Shown one piece after another: positions 7,111 to 17,507 of a stretch of 64,000 bases of DNA (the first letter of the stretch is position 1; every line of letters begins with the position of its first letter). Below the pieces are notes generated by a model that worked only from the letters and a program-made list of their open reading frames with translations, did not search any database and was not told the DNA's origin. The translations under genes were made by a program, and so were the position numbers. The DNA is from Alistipes sp. (GTDB taxonomy: Bacteria; Bacteroidota; Bacteroidia; Bacteroidales; Rikenellaceae), in contig JAFLRR010000001.1 in NCBI GenBank assembly GCA_022511345.1, positions 184,660 through 248,659 on the forward strand, read 5' to 3'.

Positions 7111-10100
7111 ATGGCCGATTACAGAATATATGTTGAAAAATACCCCGAATTCGGGGTCGAGGCCCGGAGCCTCCGCAACGAGCTTAATGCCAACCTTGGC
7201 CTGCACCTGCACAACCTGCGTCTGGTGAGCGTCTACGACCTGTTCGGATTCACGCCCGAGCTGCTCGAGAAGTGCCGCTTCGGCGTCTTCGGCGAGGTGG
7301 TCACCGACAGTGTGACCGACACCTGCGACATGGGGGGCTGCCCCTTCCTTGCCGTGGAGTTCCTGCCGGGACAGTTCGACCAGCGCGCCGCGTCGGCCGT
7401 CGACTGCGTGCACCTGATAGACCCTGCGGCCGACGTGCGCATACGAAGCTCGCGCCTGCTCATCTTCGATGCCGACACCACGGCCGACGAGGTGGCCATG
7501 GTCGAGAAGTACTATGTCAACGCCGTCGAGTCGCGCGTCAAGGACCTCTCGCTTCTGAGCGACGCCGAGAGCGCCGAGGTCAAGCCCGTGCCGGTTCTCG
7601 AGGGTTTCACGCAGCTCACCGAGGCCGAGCTGGCGCCCTTCTGCAAGCGCTATGGCCTGGCCATGAATGCCGACGACCTGCGCGAGGTGGTGAACTACTT
7701 CGCCGCCGAGGGCCGGGACCCTGTCGAGACCGAGCTTAGGATACTCGACACCTACTGGAGCGACCATTGCCGCCATACGACCTTCACCACCGAACTTACG
7801 GACATCGAGGTCGACGACTCATTCATCCGCGAGGATATCGAGCAGTCGCTGGCCCTCTACTTCGACATGCGCCGCCAGTTGGGGCGCGAGGACAGGAGCG
7901 TCTGTCTGATGGACCTGGCTACGGTTGGTGCGCGCTACCTTCGCAAGTGCGGTCTGCTGGATGATTTGGAGGTGAGTGAGGAGAACAATGCCTGCAGCAT
8001 CTTCGTCGACGTGGATGTCGACGGCCGCACCGAGAAGTGGCTTCTGCAGTTCAAGAACGAGACCCACAACCATCCGACCGAAATCGAGCCCTTCGGCGGT
8101 GCGTCGACCTGTCTGGGTGGCGCCATACGCGACCCGCTGTCGGGCCGCAGCTACGTCTACCAGGCCATGCGAGTGACCGGTGCGGGCGACATCTACAAGC
8201 CTGTGTCGGAGACTCTCGAAGGCAAGTTGCCGCAGAGAGTCATATCGCTCAAGGCCGCAGCCGGCTACTCGAGCTACGGCAACCAGATGGGTCTGGCCAC
8301 AACCCACGTGCGCGAGATTTACCACCCGGGATATACGGCCAAGCGACTTGAGGTCGGCGCCGTTGTCGGCGCCGTGAGGGCCGACAAGGTTCGCCGCGAA
8401 TCGCCCGCAGCGGGCGACATAGTGCTGCTGCTGGGCGGCCGCACGGGTCGCGACGGCATAGGCGGTGCTACGGGTTCGTCGAAGGAGCACACGGCGCAGT
8501 CGCTGACCGAGTGTTCGAGCGAGGTGCAGAAGGGCAACGCCCCCGAGGAGCGCAAGCTGGCGCGTCTGTTCCGCCGCGGCGATGTGACGCGCATGATTAA
8601 GAAATCCAACGACTTCGGTGCCGGCGGCGTGAGTGTGGCCATCGGCGAGCTTGCCGATGGTCTGGACATATACCTCGACCGCGTGCCGGTCAAGTACAGC
8701 GGCCTGAATGCCACCGAACTGGCCATCAGCGAGTCGCAGGAGCGCATGGCCGTGGTAATCGAGGCTAAGGACGAAGAGGCTTTCCGCCGCTGCTGCGCCG
8801 AGGAGAACGTCGAGGTCACGCACGTGGCCGACGTCACCGACGCCAACCGCCTGCGCATGTACTGCGACGGCCGCAAGGTAGTCGACATAGCCCGTCCGTT
8901 CATCGACAGCGCCGGCGCCCGGCACTATGCCCAGGCGCGCATCGCCGCCGTCGAGAACTGCGACCCCTTCGCCCGCGAAATCGAGGGTGCGGACATCGGC
9001 GAGAAGATGTGCCGCTGCCTGTGGCAGGAGAATGTCGTCTCGCAGAAGGGTCTGATCGAGATGTTCGATTCGACGGTGGGCGCCTCGACGGTGCTGATGC
9101 CCTTCGGCGGACGCACGCAGCGCACCGAGACGCAGGTGTCGGTGCAGAAGCTGCCCGTCGACGGATATACCGACACGGCCAGCATCATGGCCTTCGGCTA
9201 CAACCCCTTCATCTCGTCGTGGAGCCCCTATCACGGTGCGGCATATTCGGTCGTCGAGGCTTGCACCAAGGTAGTAGCTGCCGGCGCGGAGTATGACAGG
9301 ATGCGATTCTCGTATCAGGAGTATTTCGAGCGCATGACTCGCGAGCCGCACTCGTGGGGCAAGCCTCTGGGTGCGCTGCTGGGTGCGCTGAAGATGCAGA
9401 AGGAGCTGGGCCTGCCGTCCATAGGAGGCAAGGACTCGATGAGCGGCACGTTCCGCGACATCAATGTTCCGCCTATGCTCATGGCCTTCGGCATCACTAC
9501 GGTCGATGCACGCCGCGTCATCAGCCCCGAGTTCAAGCAGGCCGGAGACAACATTTACATCATCCGCCACACCCCTCTGGAGAACCGCATGCCCGACACG
9601 GCGGCTCTGAAACGCAACTTCGCCTTCGTCAGCAAAGCCATCGCCGACGGCCGCATCGTGGCGGCATATGCCGTAGGCTTCGGAGGCGTGGCCGAGGCGC
9701 TGGCCAAGATGTCGTTCGGAAACGAGATCGGCGCCGAGGTGAATGTGGACGAACGAGGCCTGTTCGACCTCTCGTGCGGCTCGATTGTCGTCGAGGCTGC
9801 CGGCCCGCTCGACTTCGAGGCTGCCGAAAAGCTCGGCTGCACATGCAGCGACAAGGCTGTGACAATAAACGGCAGCCGCATAGCTCTGGATGTGCTGCTC
9901 GAAGCCAACACCAAGCGCTATACGACCGTCTATCCCGACCATTCGCAGCCCGTGGGCGACTTCGAAGCCGAGGAGTGCGACGTGGAGCGCAAGATAGAGT
10001 ATCCGGGCGAGGCTGTCGAGACGCCTCACGTATACATACCCGTATTCCCTGGCACCAACTGCGACTACGACACCGCTGCGGCATTCCGCCGTGCGGGCTG

Positions 10101-10827
10101 CACGGTCGAGCTGGAGCCGTTCCGCAACCTTGCGGCCAGCGACGTTAACGAGTCCATCGAGCGCATGGCCGAGGGCATCGGCCGCAGTCACATACTGGCT
10201 CTGAGCGGCGGATTCTCGGCCGGCGACGAGCCCGACGGCAGCGGCAAGTTCATCTCGAGCGTGCTCTGCAACGAACGCATAGTCGACGCAATAAAGGCTC
10301 TCACGGCGCGCGGCGGTCTGGTGCTGGGCATCTGCAACGGATTCCAGGCGCTCATCAAGTCGGGCCTGCTGCCCGACGGTGCCGAGGGCCTGGGCCGCGT
10401 GACGCGCACCTCGCCGACGCTCTTCCGCAACGACATAAACCGGCATATCTCGCAGATTGTCACCACACGCGTCTGCTCCACGGCATCTCCGTGGCTTGCG
10501 GGCTTCAGCCGCGGCGAGCTGCATTCGATAGCCGTGAGCCACGGCGAAGGCAAGTTCGTCGTGCGCGAAGATGTGGCGCGGCGTCTGTTCGAGCGCGGGC
10601 AGGTGGCATTCCGCTATGCCGACGCCGAAGGGCGGCCGACCATGAAGTCGCCATGCAACCCCAACGGCTCCTACTATGCAATCGAGGGAATAGTTTCCGC
10701 CGACGGTCTTGTGCTGGGCAAGATGGGCCACACGGAGCGCTATGACGAGAATCTGTTCAAGAATATCGCCGGCCAGAAGCGTCAGACGATTTTCGAAAAT
10801 GCGGTTAGGTATTTCCGACGCAAGTAG
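7111..10827 (+). CDS. purL: Phosphoribosylformylglycinamidine synthase, large single-chain form
   Basis: This is the 1238-residue PurL that joins synthetase and glutaminase in one chain, so no separate purS or purQ is needed. Seen in order are an N-terminal PurS-like region, the AIR-synthase-like domains (DHCRHTTFTTEL, FKNETHNHPTEIEPFGGA, GGKDSMSG) and a C-terminal class I glutamine amidotransferase domain (PVFPGTNCDYDTAAAF, LALSGGFSAGDE, LGICNGFQAL) with nucleophile C1075. It converts FGAR, glutamine and ATP to FGAM. It starts 6 nt after purK; an 88-nt gap separates it from purC. Confidence 0.97.
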   Translation: MADYRIYVEKYPEFGVEARSLRNELNANLGLHLHNLRLVSVYDLFGFTPELLEKCRFGVFGEVVTDSVTDTCDMGGCPFLAVEFLPGQFDQRAASAVDCVHLIDPAADVRIRSSRLLIFDADTTADEVAMVEKYYVNAVESRVKDLSLLSDAESAEVKPVPVLEGFTQLTEAELAPFCKRYGLAMNADDLREVVNYFAAEGRDPVETELRILDTYWSDHCRHTTFTTELTDIEVDDSFIREDIEQSLALYFDMRRQLGREDRSVCLMDLATVGARYLRKCGLLDDLEVSEENNACSIFVDVDVDGRTEKWLLQFKNETHNHPTEIEPFGGASTCLGGAIRDPLSGRSYVYQAMRVTGAGDIYKPVSETLEGKLPQRVISLKAAAGYSSYGNQMGLATTHVREIYHPGYTAKRLEVGAVVGAVRADKVRRESPAAGDIVLLLGGRTGRDGIGGATGSSKEHTAQSLTECSSEVQKGNAPEERKLARLFRRGDVTRMIKKSNDFGAGGVSVAIGELADGLDIYLDRVPVKYSGLNATELAISESQERMAVVIEAKDEEAFRRCCAEENVEVTHVADVTDANRLRMYCDGRKVVDIARPFIDSAGARHYAQARIAAVENCDPFAREIEGADIGEKMCRCLWQENVVSQKGLIEMFDSTVGASTVLMPFGGRTQRTETQVSVQKLPVDGYTDTASIMAFGYNPFISSWSPYHGAAYSVVEACTKVVAAGAEYDRMRFSYQEYFERMTREPHSWGKPLGALLGALKMQKELGLPSIGGKDSMSGTFRDINVPPMLMAFGITTVDARRVISPEFKQAGDNIYIIRHTPLENRMPDTAALKRNFAFVSKAIADGRIVAAYAVGFGGVAEALAKMSFGNEIGAEVNVDERGLFDLSCGSIVVEAAGPLDFEAAEKLGCTCSDKAVTINGSRIALDVLLEANTKRYTTVYPDHSQPVGDFEAEECDVERKIEYPGEAVETPHVYIPVFPGTNCDYDTAAAFRRAGCTVELEPFRNLAASDVNESIERMAEGIGRSHILALSGGFSAGDEPDGSGKFISSVLCNERIVDAIKALTARGGLVLGICNGFQALIKSGLLPDGAEGLGRVTRTSPTLFRNDINRHISQIVTTRVCSTASPWLAGFSRGELHSIAVSHGEGKFVVREDVARRLFERGQVAFRYADAEGRPTMKSPCNPNGSYYAIEGIVSADGLVLGKMGHTERYDENLFKNIAGQKRQTIFENAVRYFRRK

Positions 10828-10915
10828 CCGCCGAAGCCTCTGCCGGCAGTGGGCCGAAGGGCGGTATGACGATAAGGTAAATTTGTAAATATTAACAATA
10901 TAATTCAGTACCACT

Positions 10916-11632
10916 ATGAAACAACTGGAGATGCTCTATGAGGGCAAGGCTAAGCAGGTCTTCCGCACGGATGACGATGACAAAATCATTATCCACTACA
11001 AGGATGCGGCTACGGCCTACAACAACATCAAGAAGGCTACCATCGAGCACAAGGGCGAATTGAACTGCGCTATCTCGACCATCATCTTCCGCCACCTGCA
11101 TGCCGCAGGCGTCAAGAGCCACTACATCGAGACTCTCAACGACCGCGACCAGCTCTGCCGCCGCGTGAACATCATTCCGCTTGAGGTGATCGTGCGCAAC
11201 GTTGTTGCCGGCTCGATGGCCAAGCGCCTGGGTCTGGAGGAGGGCCTCAAGCCGTCGAACGTCATCTTCGACATCTGCTACAAGAAGGACGAGCTGGGCG
11301 ACCCGCTCATCAACGACCACCATGCCGTGGCTCTGGGTGTGGTAACCTACGACGAGCTGAAGCACATCTATGAGCAGACGGCCCGCATCAACGAGGTGCT
11401 CATCGAGATGTTCAAGAAGATGAACATCAAGCTCATCGACTTCAAAATCGAGTTCGGCCGCACTTCCGACGGCGAGATAATCCTGGCCGACGAGGTTTCG
11501 CCCGACACCTGCCGCCTGTGGGATGCCGACACCGACGAGAAGCTCGACAAGGACCGCTTCCGCCGCGACCTGGGCCGCGTGCGCGAGGCTTACGAGGAGA
11601 TTTTGGCGCGTCTTCAGAAAATCGACGAGTAG
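10916..11632 (+). CDS. purC: SAICAR synthase
   Basis: The 238-residue enzyme condenses CAIR with aspartate. The N-terminal [13 protein letters not shown]-binding motif and the conserved VEVIVRN-like segment ([13 protein letters not shown]) and DFKIEFGR are present. The 88-nt upstream gap holds a good -7 box (TAAATTTG, 10878-10885) but no convincing -33 element, so an internal promoter is possible. PurF begins 2 nt after the purC stop. Confidence 0.96.
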   Translation: MKQLEMLYEGKAKQVFRTDDDDKIIIHYKDAATAYNNIKKATIEHKGELNCAISTIIFRHLHAAGVKSHYIETLNDRDQLCRRVNIIPLEVIVRNVVAGSMAKRLGLEEGLKPSNVIFDICYKKDELGDPLINDHHAVALGVVTYDELKHIYEQTARINEVLIEMFKKMNIKLIDFKIEFGRTSDGEIILADEVSPDTCRLWDADTDEKLDKDRFRRDLGRVREAYEEILARLQKIDE

Positions 11633-11634
11633 GA

Positions 11635-13020
11635 ATGTACGGCGCAAGTGACAGAGAGTTGCATGAGGAGTGCGGCGTCTTCGGCGTCTTCGGCGTCGAA
11701 GATGCGGCCTCGATAGTCTACTACGGCCTGCATGCGCTGCAGCACCGCGGTCAGGAGGGCACGGGTATAGTCAGCGTGGACGACGGCAATTTCCACCGAA
11801 TCAAAGGCGAGGGTCTGGTCACCGAGATTTTCAACGAGGAGAACCTCGCGACTCTCGGCGGAAACATGGCCATAGGCCACGTGCGCTACTCGACCACCGG
11901 CGGTTCGAACATCGAGAACGTGCAGCCGTTCCTGTTCCGTCACAACACCGGAGGCTTCGCACTGGCGCACAACGGCAACCTGGTAAACTCCAAGCAGCTG
12001 GTGCGCTACCTCGAAGACAAGGGCAGTCTCTTTCAGTCGACCTCCGACAGCGAGATACTCGCCCACCTAATCAAGAAGGAGACCAACCGCCCCAACCGTC
12101 CGCGCATCGAGTCGATTGTCGATGCGCTGAACATGCTCGAGGGAGCCTTCGCGTTCCTGATTATGACGGCCAACCGCATCTACGCCTGCCGCGACAAATA
12201 CGGACTGCGTCCGCTGTCGATAGGTCGTCTGGGCAACGGATATGTTATCAGCAGCGAGACCTGCGCGCTCGAGGTCACCGGCGCGGAGTTCATCCGCGAC
12301 GTCGAGCCGGGCGAGATTGTCACCATCGACCGCCACGGCATCCGCAGTTCCGACTATTCGCAGTACAAGCGTCACGAGATGTGCGCCATGGAGTATATCT
12401 ACTTCGCGCGTCCCGACAGCGACATCGAGGGTTGCAACGTCCACGCATTCCGCCGCGAGAGCGGCCGTCTGCTGTGGGAGGAGTCTCCCGTCGAGGCCGA
12501 CATCGTCGTCGGCGTGCCCGACTCGAGCCTCAGCGCCGCCATAGGCTACGCCGAGGCGAGCGGCATACCCTACGAGATGGGCCTTATAAAGAACAAATAC
12601 ATCGGCCGCACTTTCATACAACCGTCGCAGAGCATGCGCGAGAAGGGCGTGAGGATGAAACTCTCGGCGGTGAAGAGTCTGGTCAAGGGCAAACGCGTGG
12701 TTCTCATCGACGACTCGGTTGTGCGCGGCACCACGTCGCAGCGCATCGTGGGCATGCTTCGCGAGGCGGGCGCTACGGAGGTGCACATGCGAATCGCCAG
12801 CCCGCCCATTACCGACCCCTGCTACTACGGGGTGGACATGTCCACGCGCGAGGAGCTGATAAGTTCGTCGCGCTCGGTCGACGAGGTCTGCCGCACGATA
12901 GGCGCCGACTCGCTGCGTTTCCTCTCCAAGGAGGCGCTGTTTAAGGCCGGCAGCCGCAGCGAGCTGTGTTTAGCCTGCTTCACGGGCCGCTATCCGACGG
13001 CTTTGTACGGTAACAAGTAA
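11635..13020 (+). CDS. purF: Amidophosphoribosyltransferase, [4Fe-4S] type with propeptide
   Basis: PurF catalyses the committed step of purine synthesis, PRPP plus glutamine to phosphoribosylamine. The 461-residue product starts with a 12-residue propeptide (MYGASDRELHEE) before the N-terminal nucleophile C13 (ECGVFGVFG), as in Bacillus PurF. Likely iron-sulfur ligands are C250 (MCAMEYIYFARP), C396 (DPCYYGVD), C445 and C448 (LCLACFTG). The PRPP motif VVLIDDSVVRGTTS is intact. The start 2 nt after purC was chosen because the open frame further upstream lies inside purC and would bury the nucleophile. Confidence 0.96.
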   Translation: MYGASDRELHEECGVFGVFGVEDAASIVYYGLHALQHRGQEGTGIVSVDDGNFHRIKGEGLVTEIFNEENLATLGGNMAIGHVRYSTTGGSNIENVQPFLFRHNTGGFALAHNGNLVNSKQLVRYLEDKGSLFQSTSDSEILAHLIKKETNRPNRPRIESIVDALNMLEGAFAFLIMTANRIYACRDKYGLRPLSIGRLGNGYVISSETCALEVTGAEFIRDVEPGEIVTIDRHGIRSSDYSQYKRHEMCAMEYIYFARPDSDIEGCNVHAFRRESGRLLWEESPVEADIVVGVPDSSLSAAIGYAEASGIPYEMGLIKNKYIGRTFIQPSQSMREKGVRMKLSAVKSLVKGKRVVLIDDSVVRGTTSQRIVGMLREAGATEVHMRIASPPITDPCYYGVDMSTREELISSSRSVDEVCRTIGADSLRFLSKEALFKAGSRSELCLACFTGRYPTALYGNK

Positions 13021-13045
13021 AACTCAAAATTCAAGATTCAAAATC
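13021..13045. repeat. TTCAAAATTCAAG-type intergenic repeat
   Basis: Tandem ATTCAARA units follow directly after the purF stop and continue into a hairpin CAAAATC/GATTTTG (about 13038-13068). Similar units occur at 29461-29474 and, in longer form, at 63313-63354. Confidence 0.55.
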
Positions 13046-13089
13046 TTCGCTCGAACGGCGATTTTGGATTTATAAATGGAAACACTTCT

Positions 13090-14115
13090 ATGGCAAAAAG
13101 TTACGAAGCGGCCGGTGTGAATCTCGAGGCCGGATACGAAACGGTGCGCCGCATCAAGAAGCATGTCGCATCGACGGCCCGCACGGGCGTGATGGGCAAC
13201 ATCGGAGCCTTCGGAGGCATGTTCGACCTCTCGGCGCTCAATGTCAAGGAACCCGTACTGGTGAGCGGTACCGACGGCGTGGGCACGAAGCTCAAGATAG
13301 CCTTCGCTATGGACAAGCACGACACCATAGGCATCGACGCCGTGGCCATGTGCGTCAACGACGTGCTGGCGCAGGGTGCCGAGCCGCTGCTGTTCTTGGA
13401 CTATGTGGCCGTAGGTCACAACATCCCCGAGAAAATCGAGGCTGTGGTCAGCGGCGTAGCCGAGGGCTGTCGCCAGGCCGGCTGCGCGCTGGTGGGCGGC
13501 GAGACGGCCGAGATGCCCGGAATGTACTCCGACGGCGAGTACGACATAGCCGGCTTCACGGTGGGCGTGGTCGAGAAGTCGAAGCTCATCGACGGCTCTA
13601 AGGTCAAGGCTGGCGATGTGCTGGTGGGCATAGCCTCGAGCGGCGTTCACTCCAACGGCTTCAGTCTGGTACGCAAGATACTCTCCGACAACGACTTGCA
13701 GCTGGATGCCAAATATCCCGAGACAGGCGACAGAACTCTTGGCGAGGTACTGCTGACACCGACCAAGATCTATGTCAAGCAGGTGCTGGAGGTTATCCGC
13801 AATTGCGACGTGCACGGCATCAGCCACATCACGGGCGGCGGTTTCGACGAGAACATTCCGCGCATCCTGCACGACGGTCAGGGCATCGAGATCGAGGAGG
13901 GTTCGTGGGAGATACTTTCCGTCTTCAAGCTCCTGGAGCGTTTCGGCGGTGTCTCGCACCGCGAGATGTTCAACATCTTCAATATGGGCATCGGCATGGT
14001 CATCGCGCTGGACGAAAAGGAGGCTGCGCGTGCAATCGAGATATTGACGGCGGCCGGCGAGCGTGCGTCGGTTATAGGCCGCGTGACGGACGAGGAAGGC
14101 GTTGTAATAAAGTAG
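13090..14115 (+). CDS. purM: Phosphoribosylformylglycinamidine cyclo-ligase (AIR synthase)
   Basis: The 341-residue product closes FGAM to AIR with ATP. Family motifs seen are [15 protein letters not shown], the [17 protein letters not shown] segment, [11 protein letters not shown] and [13 protein letters not shown]. It is separated from purF by 69 nt containing a small repeat and hairpin, and from purN by 3 nt, so purM and purN are very likely translated together. Confidence 0.96.
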   Translation: MAKSYEAAGVNLEAGYETVRRIKKHVASTARTGVMGNIGAFGGMFDLSALNVKEPVLVSGTDGVGTKLKIAFAMDKHDTIGIDAVAMCVNDVLAQGAEPLLFLDYVAVGHNIPEKIEAVVSGVAEGCRQAGCALVGGETAEMPGMYSDGEYDIAGFTVGVVEKSKLIDGSKVKAGDVLVGIASSGVHSNGFSLVRKILSDNDLQLDAKYPETGDRTLGEVLLTPTKIYVKQVLEVIRNCDVHGISHITGGGFDENIPRILHDGQGIEIEEGSWEILSVFKLLERFGGVSHREMFNIFNMGIGMVIALDEKEAARAIEILTAAGERASVIGRVTDEEGVVIK

Positions 14116-14118
14116 GTT

Positions 14119-14685
14119 ATGGCTGCCAGGATAGCGATATTCGCCAGCGGCTCGGGCACCAATTTCGAAGCCATAGCCGCGGCGTGCGCCGAAGGAAGAA
14201 TCGACGCCGAGCCGGTGCTGATGGTCTGCGACAAGCCGGGTGCGCGGGTGATAGAGCGTGCCGAACGGCGCGGAATCGAGACCTTCGTATTCTCGGCCAA
14301 GGATTACGCCTCGAAGGCTGACTTCGAACGCGAAATCGTCGCGCTGCTCGATTCGCGCGGCGTGCAGCTGGTCTGTCTGGCGGGCTACATGCGTCTGATA
14401 GGCGATGTGCTGCTGGAGGCTTACGGCGGGCGGATAATCAACATCCATCCCTCGCTGCTGCCGGCATTCAAAGGGGCGCATGCCATTCGCGACGCCTTCG
14501 AATACGGGGTCAAGGTCTTCGGGGTGACGATACACTATGTCGACGCCTCGCTGGACGGCGGCCGCATCATCGCGCAGCGTGCTTTCGCCTACGAGGGCGA
14601 CGACATCGACGAGCTGGAGGCGATGATTCACGCCGTCGAACACGAGCTCTACCCGGAGACGGTGAACAAATTAATTAACAATTAG
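14119..14685 (+). CDS. purN: Phosphoribosylglycinamide formyltransferase
   Basis: The 188-residue enzyme transfers a formyl group from 10-formyl-tetrahydrofolate to GAR. ASGSGTNFEAIA is the phosphate-binding start, and IINIHPSLLPAFKG carries the catalytic Asn and His, with the later Asp in GVTIHYVDASLDGG. The last residues KLINN and the stop lie inside an AT-rich repeat, as with pyrK. FolD, the supplier of the formyl donor, closes the same gene run. Confidence 0.96.
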   Translation: MAARIAIFASGSGTNFEAIAAACAEGRIDAEPVLMVCDKPGARVIERAERRGIETFVFSAKDYASKADFEREIVALLDSRGVQLVCLAGYMRLIGDVLLEAYGGRIINIHPSLLPAFKGAHAIRDAFEYGVKVFGVTIHYVDASLDGGRIIAQRAFAYEGDDIDELEAMIHAVEHELYPETVNKLINN

Positions 14686-14700
14686 TAATTAGCAATTAAA
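14668..14700. repeat. AATTAGNAATTA intergenic repeat at the purN end
   Basis: The block of AATTA, ACAATTAG and TAATTAGCAATTA units overlaps the last codons and stop of purN and runs to just before the purH start at 14710. It is nearly identical to the blocks at 17501-17534 and 63558-63592. Confidence 0.7.
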
Positions 14701-14709
14701 TACTCTTTT

Positions 14710-16239
14710 ATGCGAGCATTAATCAGCGTAAGCGACAAGACGGGCGTAGTCGAATTCGCCAAAAATCTCAAGGCCCTCGGCTGGGACGTAATAGCCACCG
14801 GCGGCACGATGAAGCTGCTCGAAGAGAGCGGCGTCGAGGTAATCAACATCAGCACCGTGACGGGCTTTCCCGAGATTTGCGACGGCCGCGTCAAAACCCT
14901 GCACCCCAAAGTGCACGGCGGACTGCTGGCCCGCCGCGACGACGAGAGCCATCTGCAGGCGCTGCGCGACAACGATATAGAGTTCATCGACATGGTCTGC
15001 GTCAATCTCTACCCGTTCCGCAAAACCATCGAGCGCGAGGGTGTCGAGATGGCCGAGGCTGTCGAGAACATCGACATAGGCGGTCCGTCGATGTTGCGAA
15101 GTGCCGCCAAGAATTTCCGTGACGTGACGGTGGTGTGCGATCCGGCCGATTATGAAAAAATCATCGCCGAAATCCGCACCAACGGCAATACGACCCCCGA
15201 AACGCGCCTGCAGCTCTCGGCCAAGGCCTACACACATACGGCCGAGTACGATGCCTGCATCGCCGGCTACATGCGCCACGCGGCCGGTCTGAACGAGAAG
15301 TTGTTCTTGGAGTTCGACCTGGTGCAGAGTCTGCGCTACGGCGAGAACCCCCACCAGAGCGCCAAGTTCTACCGCACTTCGGACGAGGTTCCCTACTCGC
15401 TGGCAACGGCTCGTCAGCTGAATGGCAAGGAGCTGTCGTACAACAATATACAGGATGCGAATGCCGCTCTGAACATCGTGCGCGAGTTCTCGGAGCCCTT
15501 CTGCGTCGGACTGAAGCACATGAACCCCTGCGGCGCTGCCGTGGGCAAGGATGCGGTCGAAGCGTGGACCAAGGCCTACGAGGCCGACAAGGTGAGCATT
15601 TTCGGCGGCATAGTGGCTCTCAATCGTCCTGTGACCAAGGAGGTTGCCGAGCTGATGAAGCCCATCTTCCTCGAAATCATCATGGCCCCGTCGTTCACCG
15701 ACGAGGCGCTGGAGGTGCTCTGCGCGAAGAAGAATCTGCGTCTGCTGGAGGTGCGCATGGAGCCCTCGGCGGTGCGTCCGCAGCAGTGGGTCGGCGTCAA
15801 CGGCGGTCTGCTGGTGCAGGAGTGGGATGTCGACACGGTTGCGCTGCGCGAGGATATGACCGTGACGAAGAAACACGCCTCGGCGGCCGAGATGGCCGAC
15901 ATGTCGTTCGCATGGCGCATTGTCAAGCATGTGAAATCCAACGCCATAGTAGTTGTTAAGAACGGCAGCACGCTGGGCGTGGGCGCCGGTCAGATGAACC
16001 GCGTCGGCTCGGCCGGAATAGCGCTCGAGCAGGCAAAGGCGGCAGGTGTGACGGAGGGTCTGGTGCTGGCCTCGGATGGATTCTTCCCCTTCGATGACTG
16101 CGTGACGCTGGCCGCCGAGTATGGCGTGACGGCCATCGCACAGCCCGGCGGCAGCGTGCGCGACGAGGATTCGATTCGCAAGGCCGACGAGTTGGGCATC
16201 GCGATGTTGTTCGCCGGCGAGCGTCATTTTAAGCATTAG
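14710..16239 (+). CDS. purH: Bifunctional AICAR formyltransferase / IMP cyclohydrolase
   Basis: The 509-residue protein carries out the last two steps to IMP. The N-terminal MGS-like cyclohydrolase domain (about 1-195) shows SVSDKTGVVEFA, VIATGGTMKLLEE and GRVKTLHPKVHGG. The C-terminal transformylase domain has QLNGKELSYNNIQDANAAL, LKHMNPCGAA with the expected K and H, and the end segment GGSVRDEDSIRKADE. It needs 10-formyl-tetrahydrofolate, linking it to folD. PurD follows after 17 nt. Confidence 0.97.
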   Translation: MRALISVSDKTGVVEFAKNLKALGWDVIATGGTMKLLEESGVEVINISTVTGFPEICDGRVKTLHPKVHGGLLARRDDESHLQALRDNDIEFIDMVCVNLYPFRKTIEREGVEMAEAVENIDIGGPSMLRSAAKNFRDVTVVCDPADYEKIIAEIRTNGNTTPETRLQLSAKAYTHTAEYDACIAGYMRHAAGLNEKLFLEFDLVQSLRYGENPHQSAKFYRTSDEVPYSLATARQLNGKELSYNNIQDANAALNIVREFSEPFCVGLKHMNPCGAAVGKDAVEAWTKAYEADKVSIFGGIVALNRPVTKEVAELMKPIFLEIIMAPSFTDEALEVLCAKKNLRLLEVRMEPSAVRPQQWVGVNGGLLVQEWDVDTVALREDMTVTKKHASAAEMADMSFAWRIVKHVKSNAIVVVKNGSTLGVGAGQMNRVGSAGIALEQAKAAGVTEGLVLASDGFFPFDDCVTLAAEYGVTAIAQPGGSVRDEDSIRKADELGIAMLFAGERHFKH

Positions 16240-16256
16240 AAGATATTACCTCTTAT

Positions 16257-17507
16257 ATGAAAGTTCTTGTAATAGGCGGCGGAGGCCGCTGCCACGCGAT
16301 AGTCGATGCGCTGGCGCGCTCGGCCAAGGTCGAGAAAATATACTGCGCACCCGGAAATGCCGGCATCGCGGCGCAGGCCGAGTGCGTACCTCTGAAGGAT
16401 ACCGACGTCGACGGGCTGCTCGCATTCGCAAAGACCAACGGCATAGACCTCACGGTCGTAGGCCCCGAAGCCTCGTTGGCCGTCGGCGTGGTCGATGCGT
16501 TCCGCGAGGCGGGACTTCGCATCTTCGGCCACACTAAGGCCGCCACCCGTATCGAGAGCAGCAAGGAGTTCGCCAAGCAGATAATGGAGAAGTACGGCAT
16601 CCCGACGGCCGGCTACCGCGCATTCTCGGATTATGAGGCGGCGGCCGAATATGTCAAGTCGCGTCCGCTGCCTGCGGTGCTTAAGTACGACGGACTGGCG
16701 GCCGGCAAGGGCGTGGTTGTGGCCGAGAGCTACGACGAGGCCGATGCCGCGCTGCGCGACATGCTGCTCGACGACCGCTTCGGCAAGGGCCGCGTTGTTG
16801 TCGAGGATTTTCTCGAAGGGCCTGAATTCTCGCTTATGTGCTTTGTCAGCGGCCGCGAGGTGCGCCCCATGGTGCTGGCGCAGGACCACAAGCGCGCCTA
16901 TGACGGCGACAAGGGTCCCAATACGGGCGGCATGGGTGCCTACTCGCCGCTGCCCTTCATCTCGGCCGAGGACGAGGCTTTCGCCCTGCGCGAGATTATG
17001 CAGCGCACGGCCGACGCCATGGTTTCGGAGGGCTGCCCGCTGACAGGCGTCTTGTACGGCGGCCTGATGAAGACTCGCGACGGAGTGAAGGTCATCGAGT
17101 TCAACGCCCGCTTCGGCGACCCTGAGACCGAGGTGGTTTTGCCGCGCATGAAGAGCGACATCGCCGACATGTTCCTGGCCGTGGCCGAGGGTCGAAACCT
17201 TCCCGAGGCCGAGTGGCACGACTTCGCCGTGCTGGGCATCGTGTTAGCCTCGAAGGGATATCCCGGCGACTATGAAAAGGGTTGCCAAATCAAAGGTCTG
17301 GACAGATGCGAAGGCACCGTCTACCACATGGGCACCAAGTCCGACGGCGACAGGACGCTTACGGCCGGGGGCCGCGTGCTCTTCGTTGCTGGCCGCGGCC
17401 TGACGCTGGAGCAGGCGCGAGCTGCGGCGCTGCGCGATGTGGAGCGCATCGAGTGCGACAACCTCTTCCACCGCACCGACATAGGCCACTGGGCGATAAA
17501 GAATTAG
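16257..17507 (+). CDS. purD: Phosphoribosylamine-glycine ligase (GAR synthetase)
   Basis: The 416-residue ATP-grasp ligase makes GAR from phosphoribosylamine, glycine and ATP. It begins with the VLVIGGGGRCHAIVDAL dinucleotide-like loop and has LKYDGLAAGKGVVVA, GPNTGGMGAYSP and EFNARFGDPETEV in order. The GGGREHA signature of the family appears here as GGGRCHA, a single substitution. The stop codon falls inside an AT-rich repeat. Confidence 0.96.
   Translation: MKVLVIGGGGRCHAIVDALARSAKVEKIYCAPGNAGIAAQAECVPLKDTDVDGLLAFAKTNGIDLTVVGPEASLAVGVVDAFREAGLRIFGHTKAATRIESSKEFAKQIMEKYGIPTAGYRAFSDYEAAAEYVKSRPLPAVLKYDGLAAGKGVVVAESYDEADAALRDMLLDDRFGKGRVVVEDFLEGPEFSLMCFVSGREVRPMVLAQDHKRAYDGDKGPNTGGMGAYSPLPFISAEDEAFALREIMQRTADAMVSEGCPLTGVLYGGLMKTRDGVKVIEFNARFGDPETEVVLPRMKSDIADMFLAVAEGRNLPEAEWHDFAVLGIVLASKGYPGDYEKGCQIKGLDRCEGTVYHMGTKSDGDRTLTAGGRVLFVAGRGLTLEQARAAALRDVERIECDNLFHRTDIGHWAIKN

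Noticed and set aside
7819..10914. Very long open frame on the minus strand opposite purL
   Set aside because: It mirrors the codon phase of purL in GC-rich DNA, has no recognisable domain, and its composition is that of a reverse-read gene. Similar antisense frames opposite nifJ (59355-63047), the 32198-35491 region, the AsmA-like gene (24087-26795) and the RSH gene (19963-22113) were rejected for the same reason.
11518..11634. Longer N-terminus for purF
   Set aside because: It lies inside purC and would put 39 extra residues before the short propeptide that must be removed to free C13.
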